From: Apoderus coryli
Taxonomy: Eukaryota > Arthropoda > Insecta > Coleoptera > Attelabidae
Direction of reading: 5' to 3'
NCBI GenBank assembly: GCA_911728435.2
Contig: OU452208.1
Location: forward strand, 8,122,001 to 8,186,000
DNA length: 64,000 bases
The notes under the pieces are model-generated. The model was not told where the DNA came from. It made no database searches and saw only the letters and a program-made list of their open reading frames with translations. Both the position numbers and the translations under genes were made by a program. Shown in pieces: positions 43,727-52,170 of this stretch. Each line of letters starts with the position of its first letter. Position 1 is the first letter of the stretch.

Positions 43727-44614
43727 ATGGCCACTGTTGCGCTAGATAGACGTGTTATCAAACAAAGTCAACGAAAAACTGGCGCAGGTATTATAAACTC
43801 GTTAATTAATAATACCCCAATCGAACTCCATATACCTGGTTATCAATATTGTGGAGTCGGAACGAAATTACGGAAAAGACTGTTAAGAGGTGATTCAGGA
43901 GTTAATTCTCTAGATAAACTATGTAAAACACACGACATAGCATATGCAAATAGTAATCATTTAAGTGAACGTCATAGAGCAGATAAAATCCTGGAAGATG
44001 GTGCTTGGGAATTAACTAAATCAAAGCAGATACCTGTGAATGAGAGAGCACATTCGTGGTTAGTAACAAACATTATTAAAACAAAAAGAAAGCTTGGATT
44101 AGGTATGAGGACTCCGTGTGTTACTCCTAAAAAAACGAGTGGATGTAAAAGAAACCGTTGTAATAGACGTAAAAATAATAAAAAACGTATAACATTTGTT
44201 GGTGGTGTTTTAAAAAATATTAGACAATCTATTAAAAAAACGACTTGTGTGAAAAATAAAAAGAATAATGCTTTATCGGTTGCAAAAATAGCGTTAAAAT
44301 GTGCTCGAAAATATGTTAAAGACATGGGAGGAAAAGAAAAAATTAAGACACCACGCATTATATCTATACCAAAAATTGGAGGTGTTTTGCCATTGATCCC
44401 CATTTTTGCAGGATTGTCGGCATTAGGTAGTTTGGCTGGTGGTGCTGCAGGAATTGTAAGAGCTGTGAATGCTACAAAAAATTCAAAGGAGCAGATAACA
44501 AACAACAAACATCGAAATAAATCAAATGCTCCGACAATCGTTGGAAGTGGATTACTACTCAAAAAACACCGCAATGGATTTGGATTATATTTAAAAAATC
44601 AAAAAAACTTGTAA
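43727..44614 (+). CDS. Virion protein with phospholipase A2 domain and pX-like tail
   Basis: The 295-aa frame starts at ATG 43727. Residues 36-95 form a parvovirus-type phospholipase A2: a calcium-loop-like PGYQYCGVGT and the catalytic CKTHDIAY (His69-Asp70). In parvoviruses this activity opens endosomes during entry. A basic, Arg/Lys-rich middle (about 118-185) could bind DNA. Residues 218-243 are hydrophobic and glycine-rich (GGVLPLIPIFAGLSALG), as in the adenovirus pX core peptide, and the tail has the GFGLYLK motif seen in related virion proteins. It ends at TAA 44612-44614, a few bases after an A_AAA_AAC heptamer. The protease frame overlaps its 3' end in -1 and may be translated as an extension. 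Confidence 0.85.
   Translation: MATVALDRRVIKQSQRKTGAGIINSLINNTPIELHIPGYQYCGVGTKLRKRLLRGDSGVNSLDKLCKTHDIAYANSNHLSERHRADKILEDGAWELTKSKQIPVNERAHSWLVTNIIKTKRKLGLGMRTPCVTPKKTSGCKRNRCNRRKNNKKRITFVGGVLKNIRQSIKKTTCVKNKKNNALSVAKIALKCARKYVKDMGGKEKIKTPRIISIPKIGGVLPLIPIFAGLSALGSLAGGAAGIVRAVNATKNSKEQITNNKHRNKSNAPTIVGSGLLLKKHRNGFGLYLKNQKNL
44590..44608 (+). promoter_or_regulatory. Candidate -1 ribosomal frameshift site
   Basis: In the phase of the phospholipase frame there are two X_XXY_YYZ heptamers: T_TTA_AAA at 44590-44596 and A_AAA_AAC at 44602-44608. The stop comes two codons after the second. A -1 step there leads straight into the open protease frame, which has no ATG of its own. I see no strong stem-loop downstream. 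Confidence 0.5.
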
Positions 44615-45015
44615 ACCCTCTACCACGAAGACCTCTATCAAATCTTGACATTATAAAATATGTTAATAGATTAAATATAAAAAATTTTCGCGGTGTTTAT
44701 AGTCGCAATAATTTGAATAAAGCAGGTCCACTATATAAAGAATGTGCAATTGTAAATCTAGATAGTAATAGTGGTAGAGGCACACATTGGGTAGCATATA
44801 AAAAACGCGGTAATATAGTTAACTATTATGATAGTTTTGGTAATTTACCACCGCCTCAAGAGTTAATACATTATTTTACAAAAAATATTTCACATACTCT
44901 TCTTAAAATATATTATAATTACAATTGTGATCAAGATTTTAATACGGTGTGGTGTGGACACCTATGTTTGAAATTTCTCAATCACGATGGATTCTATACA
45001 GGAAATGAGTCGTAA
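44609..45015 (+). CDS. Adenovirus-type cysteine protease (reached by -1 frame)
   Basis: Matures virion proteins during assembly. The frame is open from 44521 to TAA 45013-45015 and contains no ATG. Homology starts near 44623 (LPRRPLSNLDIIKY, FRGVY). The catalytic triad of the adenain family is visible: His in GRGTHWVAY (44785-44787), Asp in YYDSFGN (44830-44832) and Cys in VWCGHLCLKFL (44953-44955), with QDF just before. The lack of any start codon and the slippery site at the end of the upstream gene suggest translation as a phospholipase-pX-protease fusion by frameshifting. The other possibility is a one-base loss in the A7 run of this copy. The domain itself is intact. The next gene overlaps its end by 29 bases. 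Confidence 0.85.
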
Positions 45016-45370
45016 TGACATAAAAAAAATGGCTCAGTCTTTACGTGCTTACTCACAATTGGGTAGTTTGATAAAAATGAATGAAAAACAACTTGCTGAT
45101 ATGCCTAAAGAGGTTCTGATTGCATGTGCTTCAAAGGAAATCGCATTGGTTTGGGACAAACTTCCTAAACATTTACGTGAAGACAACGATATTAATAAAT
45201 ATTTTTATTGTATGGAACATTATGTGACAAATAATGCAAACGGTGACGAAATAGACGGCCCATTTCCTAGAAAAATATTCTGTGTTTCTTGTAATATTAG
45301 AGAAATTGACTTGGAGAAAGTGGTACATAAAAAGAAAAAACTACATCTATTCTGTTGCTGGTCGCAATAA
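44987..45370 (+). CDS. Polinton protein of unknown function overlapping the protease (127 aa)
   Basis: The ATG at 44987 lies inside the end of the protease gene in another frame, a typical compact viral overlap. A second ATG at 45005 (MSRND) is possible. The protein is helical in its first half (IKKMAQSLRAYSQLGSLIKM). The C-terminus has FCVSC and then FCCWSQ, Cys residues that might bind zinc. I do not recognise a family. Its position between protease and penton genes suggests a late, virion-related role. Confidence 0.65.
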   Translation: MDSIQEMSRNDIKKMAQSLRAYSQLGSLIKMNEKQLADMPKEVLIACASKEIALVWDKLPKHLREDNDINKYFYCMEHYVTNNANGDEIDGPFPRKIFCVSCNIREIDLEKVVHKKKKLHLFCCWSQ

Positions 45371-45403
45371 AAGCAATATTTCAGTTTGATTTATTGCCCA
45401 GTC

Positions 45404-46138
45404 ATGTCGAGAACGTTTCTGTTGTCTGGAACATCTAGTGAGTTGTCTGCAGATTATTATCCACCAATTGAATTGGATACCTCTAGACGTTATGGATTAG
45501 GATTAATTGCTTTTTATTCATATAACTCTATTTTAAATGTGGATGAAAAAAATAATAAATTCACATATAAGAAGCATAAAAGTGATGTTGATTATATTAA
45601 TGTATTCATACCACCTGGGACGTATGAGATCGGTGAAATATATAAAAAATTGTTAATGTTAATGGGTTTACACAATTTCAGCGAGGACGATTATAAACAA
45701 ATATTTCTTTTGTATCCCAATTCAAACACTTTGAAATGTGAATTATGGTCTATTTACGATATCGATTTCACATCCGACAATTCTATTGGTTCACTATTAG
45801 GATTTGGAAAAACAATTTTACCATCGAATACGTTGATCGAATCAACTTTACCGGTTGATATTATGAGAGTCCGTATCATATCAGTACATTGCAATATAAT
45901 CAGTGGTGCATTTTTTAACGATATTGAATCACATGCACTGTTTGATTTTGATATTGACGTCGAACCAGGATATAGATTAACAAAGGAACCGCAACATATT
46001 ATATATATGCCAGTTAAACCATTGGGACGTCAGTCAATTGAAAATATTACAATAAGAATTTTAGATGATACAGGCAGGCTATTAAATTTTCGTGGTGAAA
46101 AAATTATTGTAAAATTAGAACTTAAAGTGCTCGATTAA
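45404..46138 (+). CDS. Minor capsid (penton) protein, single jelly roll
   Basis: I chose the ATG at 45404 (MSRTFLLSG); the frame upstream has only a TTG. The 244-aa protein shows the Polinton penton pattern: LSADYYPPIELDTSRRYGLG near the N-terminus, VFIPPGTYEIGEIYK, NSIGSLLGFG, MRVRIISVHCNIISGAFFN, and a C-terminal block with IYMPVKPLG...ITIRILDD and LNFRGEKIIVKLELK. Known homologues form the five-fold vertices of the capsid. Eight beta-strand-like stretches fit one jelly roll. The frame is intact and lies before the major capsid gene, as in other Polintons. Confidence 0.88.
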   Translation: MSRTFLLSGTSSELSADYYPPIELDTSRRYGLGLIAFYSYNSILNVDEKNNKFTYKKHKSDVDYINVFIPPGTYEIGEIYKKLLMLMGLHNFSEDDYKQIFLLYPNSNTLKCELWSIYDIDFTSDNSIGSLLGFGKTILPSNTLIESTLPVDIMRVRIISVHCNIISGAFFNDIESHALFDFDIDVEPGYRLTKEPQHIIYMPVKPLGRQSIENITIRILDDTGRLLNFRGEKIIVKLELKVLD

Positions 46139-46165
46139 CAATAATAATAATACATAATAACATCA

Positions 46166-46357
46166 ATGGGGTTTGTTTACAATAATGTGATTAAACACCA
46201 CAATACACCTACAAAGAATGATGTTTATATAAAAAAGAGGAAGAAAGAGATGTTAAGCAACAGTACTAATTACAACAGCAACGGTTCCGGTTGTGTTATT
46301 ACTAAAAAAAATCAAATATTCCTTCAATCCATTGGTTTAAAAATTCGAAAATATTAA
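46166..46357 (+). CDS. Small basic protein between penton and major capsid (63 aa)
   Basis: A short frame with its own ATG, ending two bases before the major capsid start. It is rich in Lys and Asn, with a Ser/Asn/Gly linker in the middle and a C-terminal TKKNQIFLQSIGLKIRK. Short frames with an FL.S(L/I)G ending occur at this place in related elements, as I recall them, which argues for a real gene. The function is unknown; a minor virion or cement protein is possible. Confidence 0.5.
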   Translation: MGFVYNNVIKHHNTPTKNDVYIKKRKKEMLSNSTNYNSNGSGCVITKKNQIFLQSIGLKIRKY

Positions 46358-46359
46358 AC

Positions 46360-47595
46360 ATGTCATCCTTATCTAATAAATTAAACATATTTGGAGAGCC
46401 TGTGTTTGACAATGCATTGTCTAACGTTCAAGAATATACATATAAACCATACGGCAGCCCCGTATATAATAATTCCGATGAAGTTCGAATTCCGGTTAAT
46501 TTCCAAGACTTAATATTAGACATTTCTGAGAGTTATATTTATATTGAAGGAACATTTCAAGCTGAGGATGATAAGAAATCCTGTTATTTATCAAACAATT
46601 CATTAGCGTTTCTTTTCGAAGAAATAAGATATGAGATTGGGAATGAGCAAGTCGCTATGATTAGGAAACCGGGGATTACAACTTCCCTGAAAACTATGGC
46701 ATTATGTCCATATAGTCAAGAAAGAGGGCTTTGTAGTAGTGGCTGGGGCTTGTCCGAAGATTTACAAGATATCCTGGATCCAATTAGTCATGTTTTCAGC
46801 GGTAAATTGCCATTGAAATACTTATTTGGCATTGCTGAAGACTATAAGGGCGCTTTCATTAATGTACGACACGAACTTATATTAATAATTGCTAGAAACT
46901 ATAATAATAGTTATATTGGTGACGGAAGTGCTATTTTAAAAATAAATAAAATTGAATGGAAAATTAATCACATAGTTCCCGAAGATAGTCAGAAGTTGAA
47001 ACTGATGATGAAAATTAATAAAGGAGGACTAAATTCTCGAATTAATATTGCATTTCGGTCTTGGGACTTATATGAACTACCGAAATTACGTGAAACTAGC
47101 TCAGATATATGGTCGATTAGAACAACTACTAGTCTCGAAAAACCACGTTATATTATAATTGGCTTTCAAAATATTTCAAATTATGAAAACATCAATATGG
47201 ATGCCACGCAATTTATACACGCAAACATTTCCAATATAAGAACATATTTAAACTCAACAGTGTATCCATATGAGAAATGGAATTTAGATTTCTCTAAAAA
47301 ACTTTACGGAGCAGTATATCATACATATCAGAATATTCAACAAAAATATTATAACACAGAACATTCCGACCCAATATTAAGCTTGGGTCAATTTCCAAAC
47401 AACCCGGTTTTCATTATCGATTGTTCTTGTCAACCAGAGGCAATCAAACATTCTAGCGTTGATATCAAATTAGAATTTGAAACACGCGAATCGCAGTTTC
47501 CTGCAAATGTAAAAGTATATGCAATTATCATTCATGATTCTTATATGATGTATAATATTTCAGACGGTGTAGTAAACACGAAATTAAGTTTATAA
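46360..47595 (+). CDS. Major capsid protein, double jelly roll
   Basis: The 411-aa frame starts at ATG 46360. It shows hallmarks of Polinton major capsid proteins: VRIPVNFQDLILDISESYIY near residue 45, LAFLFEEIRYEIGN, then in the second half WDLYELPKLRETSSDIWSIR followed by LEKPRYIIIGFQ, and a final VKVYAIIIHD strand. Homologues form trimeric hexons of icosahedral capsids. Length is somewhat below that of many relatives, but both halves are present with no stop. It is the last gene of the plus-strand assembly block (phospholipase, protease, penton, capsid), the order expected of a virus-like element. Confidence 0.92.
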   Translation: MSSLSNKLNIFGEPVFDNALSNVQEYTYKPYGSPVYNNSDEVRIPVNFQDLILDISESYIYIEGTFQAEDDKKSCYLSNNSLAFLFEEIRYEIGNEQVAMIRKPGITTSLKTMALCPYSQERGLCSSGWGLSEDLQDILDPISHVFSGKLPLKYLFGIAEDYKGAFINVRHELILIIARNYNNSYIGDGSAILKINKIEWKINHIVPEDSQKLKLMMKINKGGLNSRINIAFRSWDLYELPKLRETSSDIWSIRTTTSLEKPRYIIIGFQNISNYENINMDATQFIHANISNIRTYLNSTVYPYEKWNLDFSKKLYGAVYHTYQNIQQKYYNTEHSDPILSLGQFPNNPVFIIDCSCQPEAIKHSSVDIKLEFETRESQFPANVKVYAIIIHDSYMMYNISDGVVNTKLSL

Positions 47596-47776
47596 ATTAA
47601 ATATTTGATTATGGAATGTAGGCATTGTATCACTAAAAAATTATAAATAAAATATATTATATAGTAAAATGATTTGTTTTATTTTTTTTATATATCTATT
47701 AGAATAAAAAAATTTATAATGTAAATGTGTTATATGAAAATAATCATATTATTATCGATTTCCAAAAAAAAAGAAA

Positions 47777-48303
47777 AAAGTCTAGACAAAAATTTGTAAC
47801 AGTCAATAAATGTATTCTATTCTATCAATTGATTAGATATAAAGGTAAAATATATCATTTTACATCCAAAAACCCAACAAATAACGTATATCTTTATTTT
47901 GCTGCTGTGCAATAAACACACAGCTTACCTATTGTTCCCATATTATCTATAAAAGAATCTATCTTTTCAGTTTTCCTATTATGTTTTGAAAAGCATATAA
48001 TACACATGTGAATTTTAGTAAATTAAATCAATTTAAATTCTTGAGAATGACATCTCACATAAAATATCTATGTTTATTGGTGTGCTAATACATTCCTACG
48101 GAAAAAGTCTAGACAAAAATTTGTAACAGGTAATAAAGTCAATTTACCTATTGTTCCCATATTAACCATAAAAAAACCTCTCTTTTCATTTTTTCCTATT
48201 ATGTTTTGAAAAGCATATAATATACATGTGAATTTTAGTAAATTAAATCAATTTAAATTCTGGAGAATGACATCTCACATATATATCTATTTTTATTGCT
48301 GTG
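47777..48303. repeat. Imperfect direct repeats downstream of the capsid gene
   Basis: GTCTAGACAAAAATTTGTAACA occurs near 47779 and 48106. A block of about 160 bp from TTACCTATTGTTCCCATATT to ATTG(G/C)TGTG occurs at about 47925-48083 and again at 48145-48303. No gene is evident from 47596 to 48585. Confidence 0.75.
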
Positions 48304-48585
48304 TCAAGAAGATAGGAAAAAAACAAGCTTTTATAGTAGTAGTAGGTAGTATTTGGTGTTCACAGATACATCCAATAGATTAAAATTATTTTTGGGTATA
48401 ATAGAATACAATAGAATGTGTAATAAAATGTATAGAAATAATTTTGTGGGTGGTGATAAACACCTATTGTTGCAATACTAACTACAAAAAAAAAAAAAAA
48501 ACACCTTTTTCAGTTATCACAGTAAACCCAGCATATATTTATATACACACAATAAAAGCAAAATTATATATACATAAAATAATTA

Positions 48586-48999
48586 TTATACTGTATTATT
48601 ATCTTCTTCTTCTTCATCGTTATCATCATCTTCATCATAATTTTTATTTCCTTCAATAAGATCGTCTAGGTGATATCTAACAACTATATCTGTCGGCATA
48701 TATTGAATCGCATCAATTAAATACCGTTCTAAACCCAACTGAATAATTTCCACACAAAATGTTTCCAATGTGATAAATCCATCTCGGTATTTATGACATA
48801 AATCACACCCCGTACTGAAGTCTTCTGCTTGTTGTAACACTTTATTCATTATCTTATCATCGAAACACACATTATAATCATAATTTGCAGCATGTGAACG
48901 ATCGAATTCAAGATCGTGAAATTGCGCTGCCATTCGATTCACTGCAGACGGCAGATCTGTTGCAGCCGGCCAGTTTTCTGATGAATACACCATCCACAT
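48586..48999 (-). CDS. Acidic right-end protein of unknown function (137 aa)
   Basis: A lone minus-strand gene next to the right TIR, transcribed inwards like the 113-aa gene at the other end. ATG codons are at 48999 and 48993. The body is helical with FDDKIMNKVLQQAEDF, CDLCHKYRDGFITLETFCVE (a CxxC pair) and IDAIQYMPTDIV. The last 20 residues are almost all Asp, Glu and Asn. No known motif was found. End-proximal genes of this kind are often host-interaction genes in DNA viruses, so that is a plausible class, but nothing in the sequence proves it. Confidence 0.65.
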   Translation of the reverse strand: MWMVYSSENWPAATDLPSAVNRMAAQFHDLEFDRSHAANYDYNVCFDDKIMNKVLQQAEDFSTGCDLCHKYRDGFITLETFCVEIIQLGLERYLIDAIQYMPTDIVVRYHLDDLIEGNKNYDEDDDNDEEEEDNNTV

Positions 49000-49063
49000 G
49001 ATTTTTAATAATTGAATGATCTAGAGGGAATAAATGCTGAGCATTTTATATAATACCGAGTGT

Positions 49064-49069
<6 letters not shown>

Positions 49070-49106
<37 letters not shown>
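49070..49106. repeat. (TA)n microsatellite
   Basis: About 18 TA units just inside the right TIR. Confidence 0.85.
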
Positions 49107-49112
<6 letters not shown>

Positions 49113-49156
49113 AAAGAATATGTGGGGGTTTCTCAAAATGATATGGAAAGGATTAG

Positions 49157-49559
49157 TTTTTGACATATGCTAGTATAAGCCGTTTCTAGATCTCCTATCT
49201 CTATTCATGATTTGTTACAACCCTCTCTTTCTTCTTTATATAGTTGACACACACACACACACACACACGCATCTGTATATATTAGCCGTTTCTAGATCTC
49301 CCAATTTCTATTCATGCTGTGTAGTTTTCACATATTCTAGTATAAGCCGTTTCTAGATCTCTCATCTTTATTCATGATTTGTTTGATACACCCATTGGCT
49401 TACGTAATGGACGGGTTTCTCAAATGATTAGGGGAAAGGGTTGCTTTTGACATATGTACATATAAGCCGATCTTGGAATAGTCCCCCCACTCTTGTTTGT
49501 CACGTACGTGACAAACAAGAGTGGGGGGACTATTCCAAAATCGGCTAATACACTCTACT
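49157..49559 (-). repeat. Polinton right terminal inverted repeat
   Basis: Reverse complement of 31714-32106 with a handful of substitutions and an (AC)n length difference. It ends CACTCTACT. Confidence 0.93.
49473..49538. repeat. 66-bp perfect palindrome near the right tip
   Basis: Identical to the one at 31735-31800, 21 bases from the right end. Confidence 0.97.
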
Positions 49560-49565
49560 TTTATC
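49560..49565. repeat. Polinton TSD, right (TTTATC)
   Basis: Exact copy of 31708-31713. Confidence 0.95.
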
Positions 49566-50429
49566 GCCTTGAAATTAGACTTCAAAGGTGGGCAAAATTG
49601 AAATAGGTTTAATAGCGTCCCTATAAGAGAATTACAAATGTGCTAAGTTTTAATAACCTTTTAATTATTTTTTTTTTGTCACAGTTAACGCTACGATAGA
49701 GTCGAATTAAATAATTATTGTAAAGAGTATTGCAATCTTGATCAATTCCAATTCATACTACAGTAATGTTTTGGGTACATATGAATATATACTCAGTATA
49801 TTTTTTGTTAATTAATTCGCGTTTTACGTACTGCTAGTTTAATACTAAAATTTACCCAGAACCAGCAGCGTTTTCTCGTGAAAACTATAAGAAATAATCT
49901 GTTGCCCTCGGTGCACGAATAGCTCTCGATAATTAGGTGTACACGTAATATTTTTGTGATCTTTTCTCAATTACTTTTCTCTTATGACAAGCTACATTTC
50001 CAAATAAAATATTTTCTTTTTATTGTAGACGTCAGCTATATTTTTTTCACGGACGCCTATGGTAGATAAATTTTTGGTCGTGTATTTTTAACATCAATTC
50101 AACTACTTAAAAAGCTAAATATATAAAAACATTTTTACCCTTTTTAACTATTTATGGACGCCTATGTAAATAAGTTTTTTTATGCTGCATTTTGTAGGTT
50201 ATCTTATATCAAAACTAGGTATATTATATCCCGTAGGGAAAGTACTGTGAGCGCGCTAAAAAAAATGAGATAAAGACGGATATATAACCATCTTGAAGTC
50301 CCCTGAGACGGTTAAAAGCGCCTAAACGCTCCAATCAATTGAGCTAAATTTTGGTGCATGAGTTTGTGGCAATCCTAGGATGAACACATTAGTTTTTAGT
50401 TGAAATCGCTTTAGCCCTGTGATAGGGGT

Positions 50430-50960
50430 GGACACAAAGCCCAAATTTTCAAAGAGCAGTGATACATCGTTTGAAAGCATTTTTTATCTGATTTATATCA
50501 TATAGTTCAATAAAAACTGCTGGTCAGAACGTTACAGTCAATGGTGACCGCTATAGAGCCATGATTACTGACTTTTTCGCTCATCCATTGAACAACCATG
50601 ATGCGCACGAACTGTGGTTTCAAAAAGAAGTCACAGACTTCGTGCCAGAATTGATTTATTGAAGGAAACGTTTGGTAACCGCATAGTTTCACGTTTCGGA
50701 CCCGTGAATTGGCCTCCAAGATCGTGCGATTTAACGCCGCTAGATTAATTTATGTGGGGTTATGTGAAGTCGCTAGTCTACGCCGATAAGCCCGAAACGA
50801 TTGACCACTTGCAGAACAACATTTGCCGCGTTATGGCCGATATGCGGCCACAAATGTTCGAAAAAGTCATCGAAAAATGGACCTTCAGATTAGACTACGT
50901 CCTAGCCAGCCGTGGCGGTCATATGCCAGAAGTCATATTTAAATTATAATGCCAGAAGAT
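50430..50960 (+). pseudogene. DDE transposase remnant (IS630/mariner-like)
   Basis: The plus strand shows YRAMITDFFAHPLNNHDAHE, then the degraded Asp-containing centre, then an open piece MWGYVKSLVYADKPETIDHL...VIEKWTFRLDYVLASRGGHM at 50752-50949. This is the C-terminal third of the family, including the third catalytic block and the end. Frames change and stops break the front part. Confidence 0.75.
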
Positions 50961-51042
50961 TATCTTTCGAATAAAGTAAATTTCATGTCAAGTTAAAAAA
51001 TTCATCTTTGATCTATTCCATTTCAAAAAAGTTTAATAAGAG

Positions 51043-51225
51043 TCATAATGCGACGGCAGTATGTTAAGGTGTTTACGCATCCTGACAGATAATAATGGAA
51101 CCCTCCGTCTCTGACTGTAACGCGCCGGATTTAAAAAAAAGCATAGGCCAACGGCTTCCCCAAATTCATGTCTTCAATGGTGTTATAGCAGACACCTTGA
51201 AGGGCCCGTTCCTTGGGAAGCCTGA
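51043..51225 (+). repeat. Inverted-repeat partner 1
   Basis: AGAGTCATAATGCGACGGCAG through CTTGAAGGGCCCGTTCCTTGG recurs as its reverse complement at 53750-53945, with several mismatches. Confidence 0.75.
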
Positions 51226-51544
51226 ATGAATTATTCAAATTTTTTAACCACTTGCCTACGCTCAATGTTTCCTAAAAGATAATCAGCTCCTAGACATATC
51301 TTGTAGTATTTGTCTATCAAATTTGATTAAAATTTGTTAAGTCGTTTTTGAGTTATCGTGGATAGAGACAGACACACAGACTGACCAACAGACATTTTTT
51401 TAAAACTACTTATACGTATTAAACGACCAAAATCACGTTTTCCAGTGAATTAAAAAATAAATCATGCGGAACTAATAATATAATTTTAGAAATAAACACG
51501 TGAAACTCAAAGTCAAATCCACATATAATTAAAAAATAGAGAAA

Positions 51545-51582
51545 AAGAACTAGTTTCGGATATGCAGCTATCATCAGCCTAA
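51545..51582 (-). ncRNA. Degenerate hammerhead-like motif G
   Basis: Minus strand: AGGCTGATGA, a weak stem II, CCGAAAC, TAGTT. The core words are present but stems are poor, so it is a decayed member of the set. Confidence 0.3.
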
Positions 51583-51843
51583 AAAATAAAACAAAATACC
51601 TAAACGTTAGCCTAAAGGCAGAAGAGAAAAAGCAAAGCAAAAGAAAATACACAGAAAAAATGGCAAAAACTCACCTCATGTCAGCAAAAATAACAAACAA
51701 ATTGTAACAATAAAATTAATTAAAATTAAAAACAATCAATAGACAATTCCATAAGTCCAACAAATAGCCCCAAATGTCGGGTTTAAAATAATAAAATCGT
51801 ATTTAGTGGTTGAAGTAAAAATAAAGACGTTATTTCTTTTAAC

Positions 51844-52170
51844 ACATCGGGTCAAACAACTGCATTTTTGAGCACCCAAAACATCGATTTGATGAGTCAT
51901 CCGCCGTATAGTCCTGACTTGGCACCGAATGACTTCTTTTTATTCCCGGACGTAAAAAGCAAACTGAGATGTCAACGTTTTTCGACACCTGAAGAAGCGG
52001 TTGCTGCATTCAGAGTGCATGTTTTGGAGATACCTCAATCAGAGTAGCAAAAGTGCTTTGACAATTCGTTCAAACGCATGCAAAAGATGGGGAATATTTT
52101 GAAAAACAATAAAGTGATTTTCGATGATTAATATTTGTTTTTGTTCTCTAATCCCGAAATATAAAAGGGA
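51844..52170 (+). pseudogene. Mariner transposase C-terminal remnant
   Basis: The plus strand reads SHPPYSPDLAPNDFFLFPDV, KSKLRCQRFSTPEEAVAAF, VLEIPQSE, a stop in place of Trp, then KCFDNSFKRMQK. These are the last catalytic Asp block (SPDLAPND) and tail of a classical mariner transposase, followed by the 3' end. The 5' two-thirds is missing. Confidence 0.85.

Larger units (their letters stand above)
31714..49559. mobile_element. Complete Polinton/Maverick (adintovirus-type) element
   Basis: 17,846 bp from AGTAGAGTG to CACTCTACT, with inverted ends of about 400 bp and 6-bp target duplications. It has the full set known for the group: protein-primed DNA polymerase B, retrovirus-type integrase with chromodomain, FtsK/HerA ATPase, adenovirus-type protease, penton (single jelly roll) and major capsid (double jelly roll). 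It also has a parvovirus-type phospholipase/pX virion protein and several accessory genes. Every core frame is open except for the shifted protease frame, which may be programmed. Such elements are regarded as endogenous viruses. Confidence 0.97.
49850..51400 (+). repeat. Dispersed unclassified repeat, copy 1 (interrupted)
   Basis: Blocks at 49880-50215 (TTGCCCTCGGTGCACGAATAGC, GGACGCCTATG twice) and 51245-51400 (AATCAGCTCCTAGACAT, GAGTTATCGTGGATA) match 60845-61165 and 61200-61320. The DDE transposon remnant at about 50430-50950 lies between the two blocks here but not in copy 2. Confidence 0.6.

Noticed and set aside
43972..44574. 200-codon open frame antisense to the phospholipase gene
   Set aside because: Its composition mirrors the Lys/Arg-rich gene on the other strand; no domain or promoter supports it.
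47727..47915. 62-codon frame downstream of the major capsid gene
   Set aside because: It lies in duplicated AT-rich non-coding sequence and the second repeat copy does not keep the frame.
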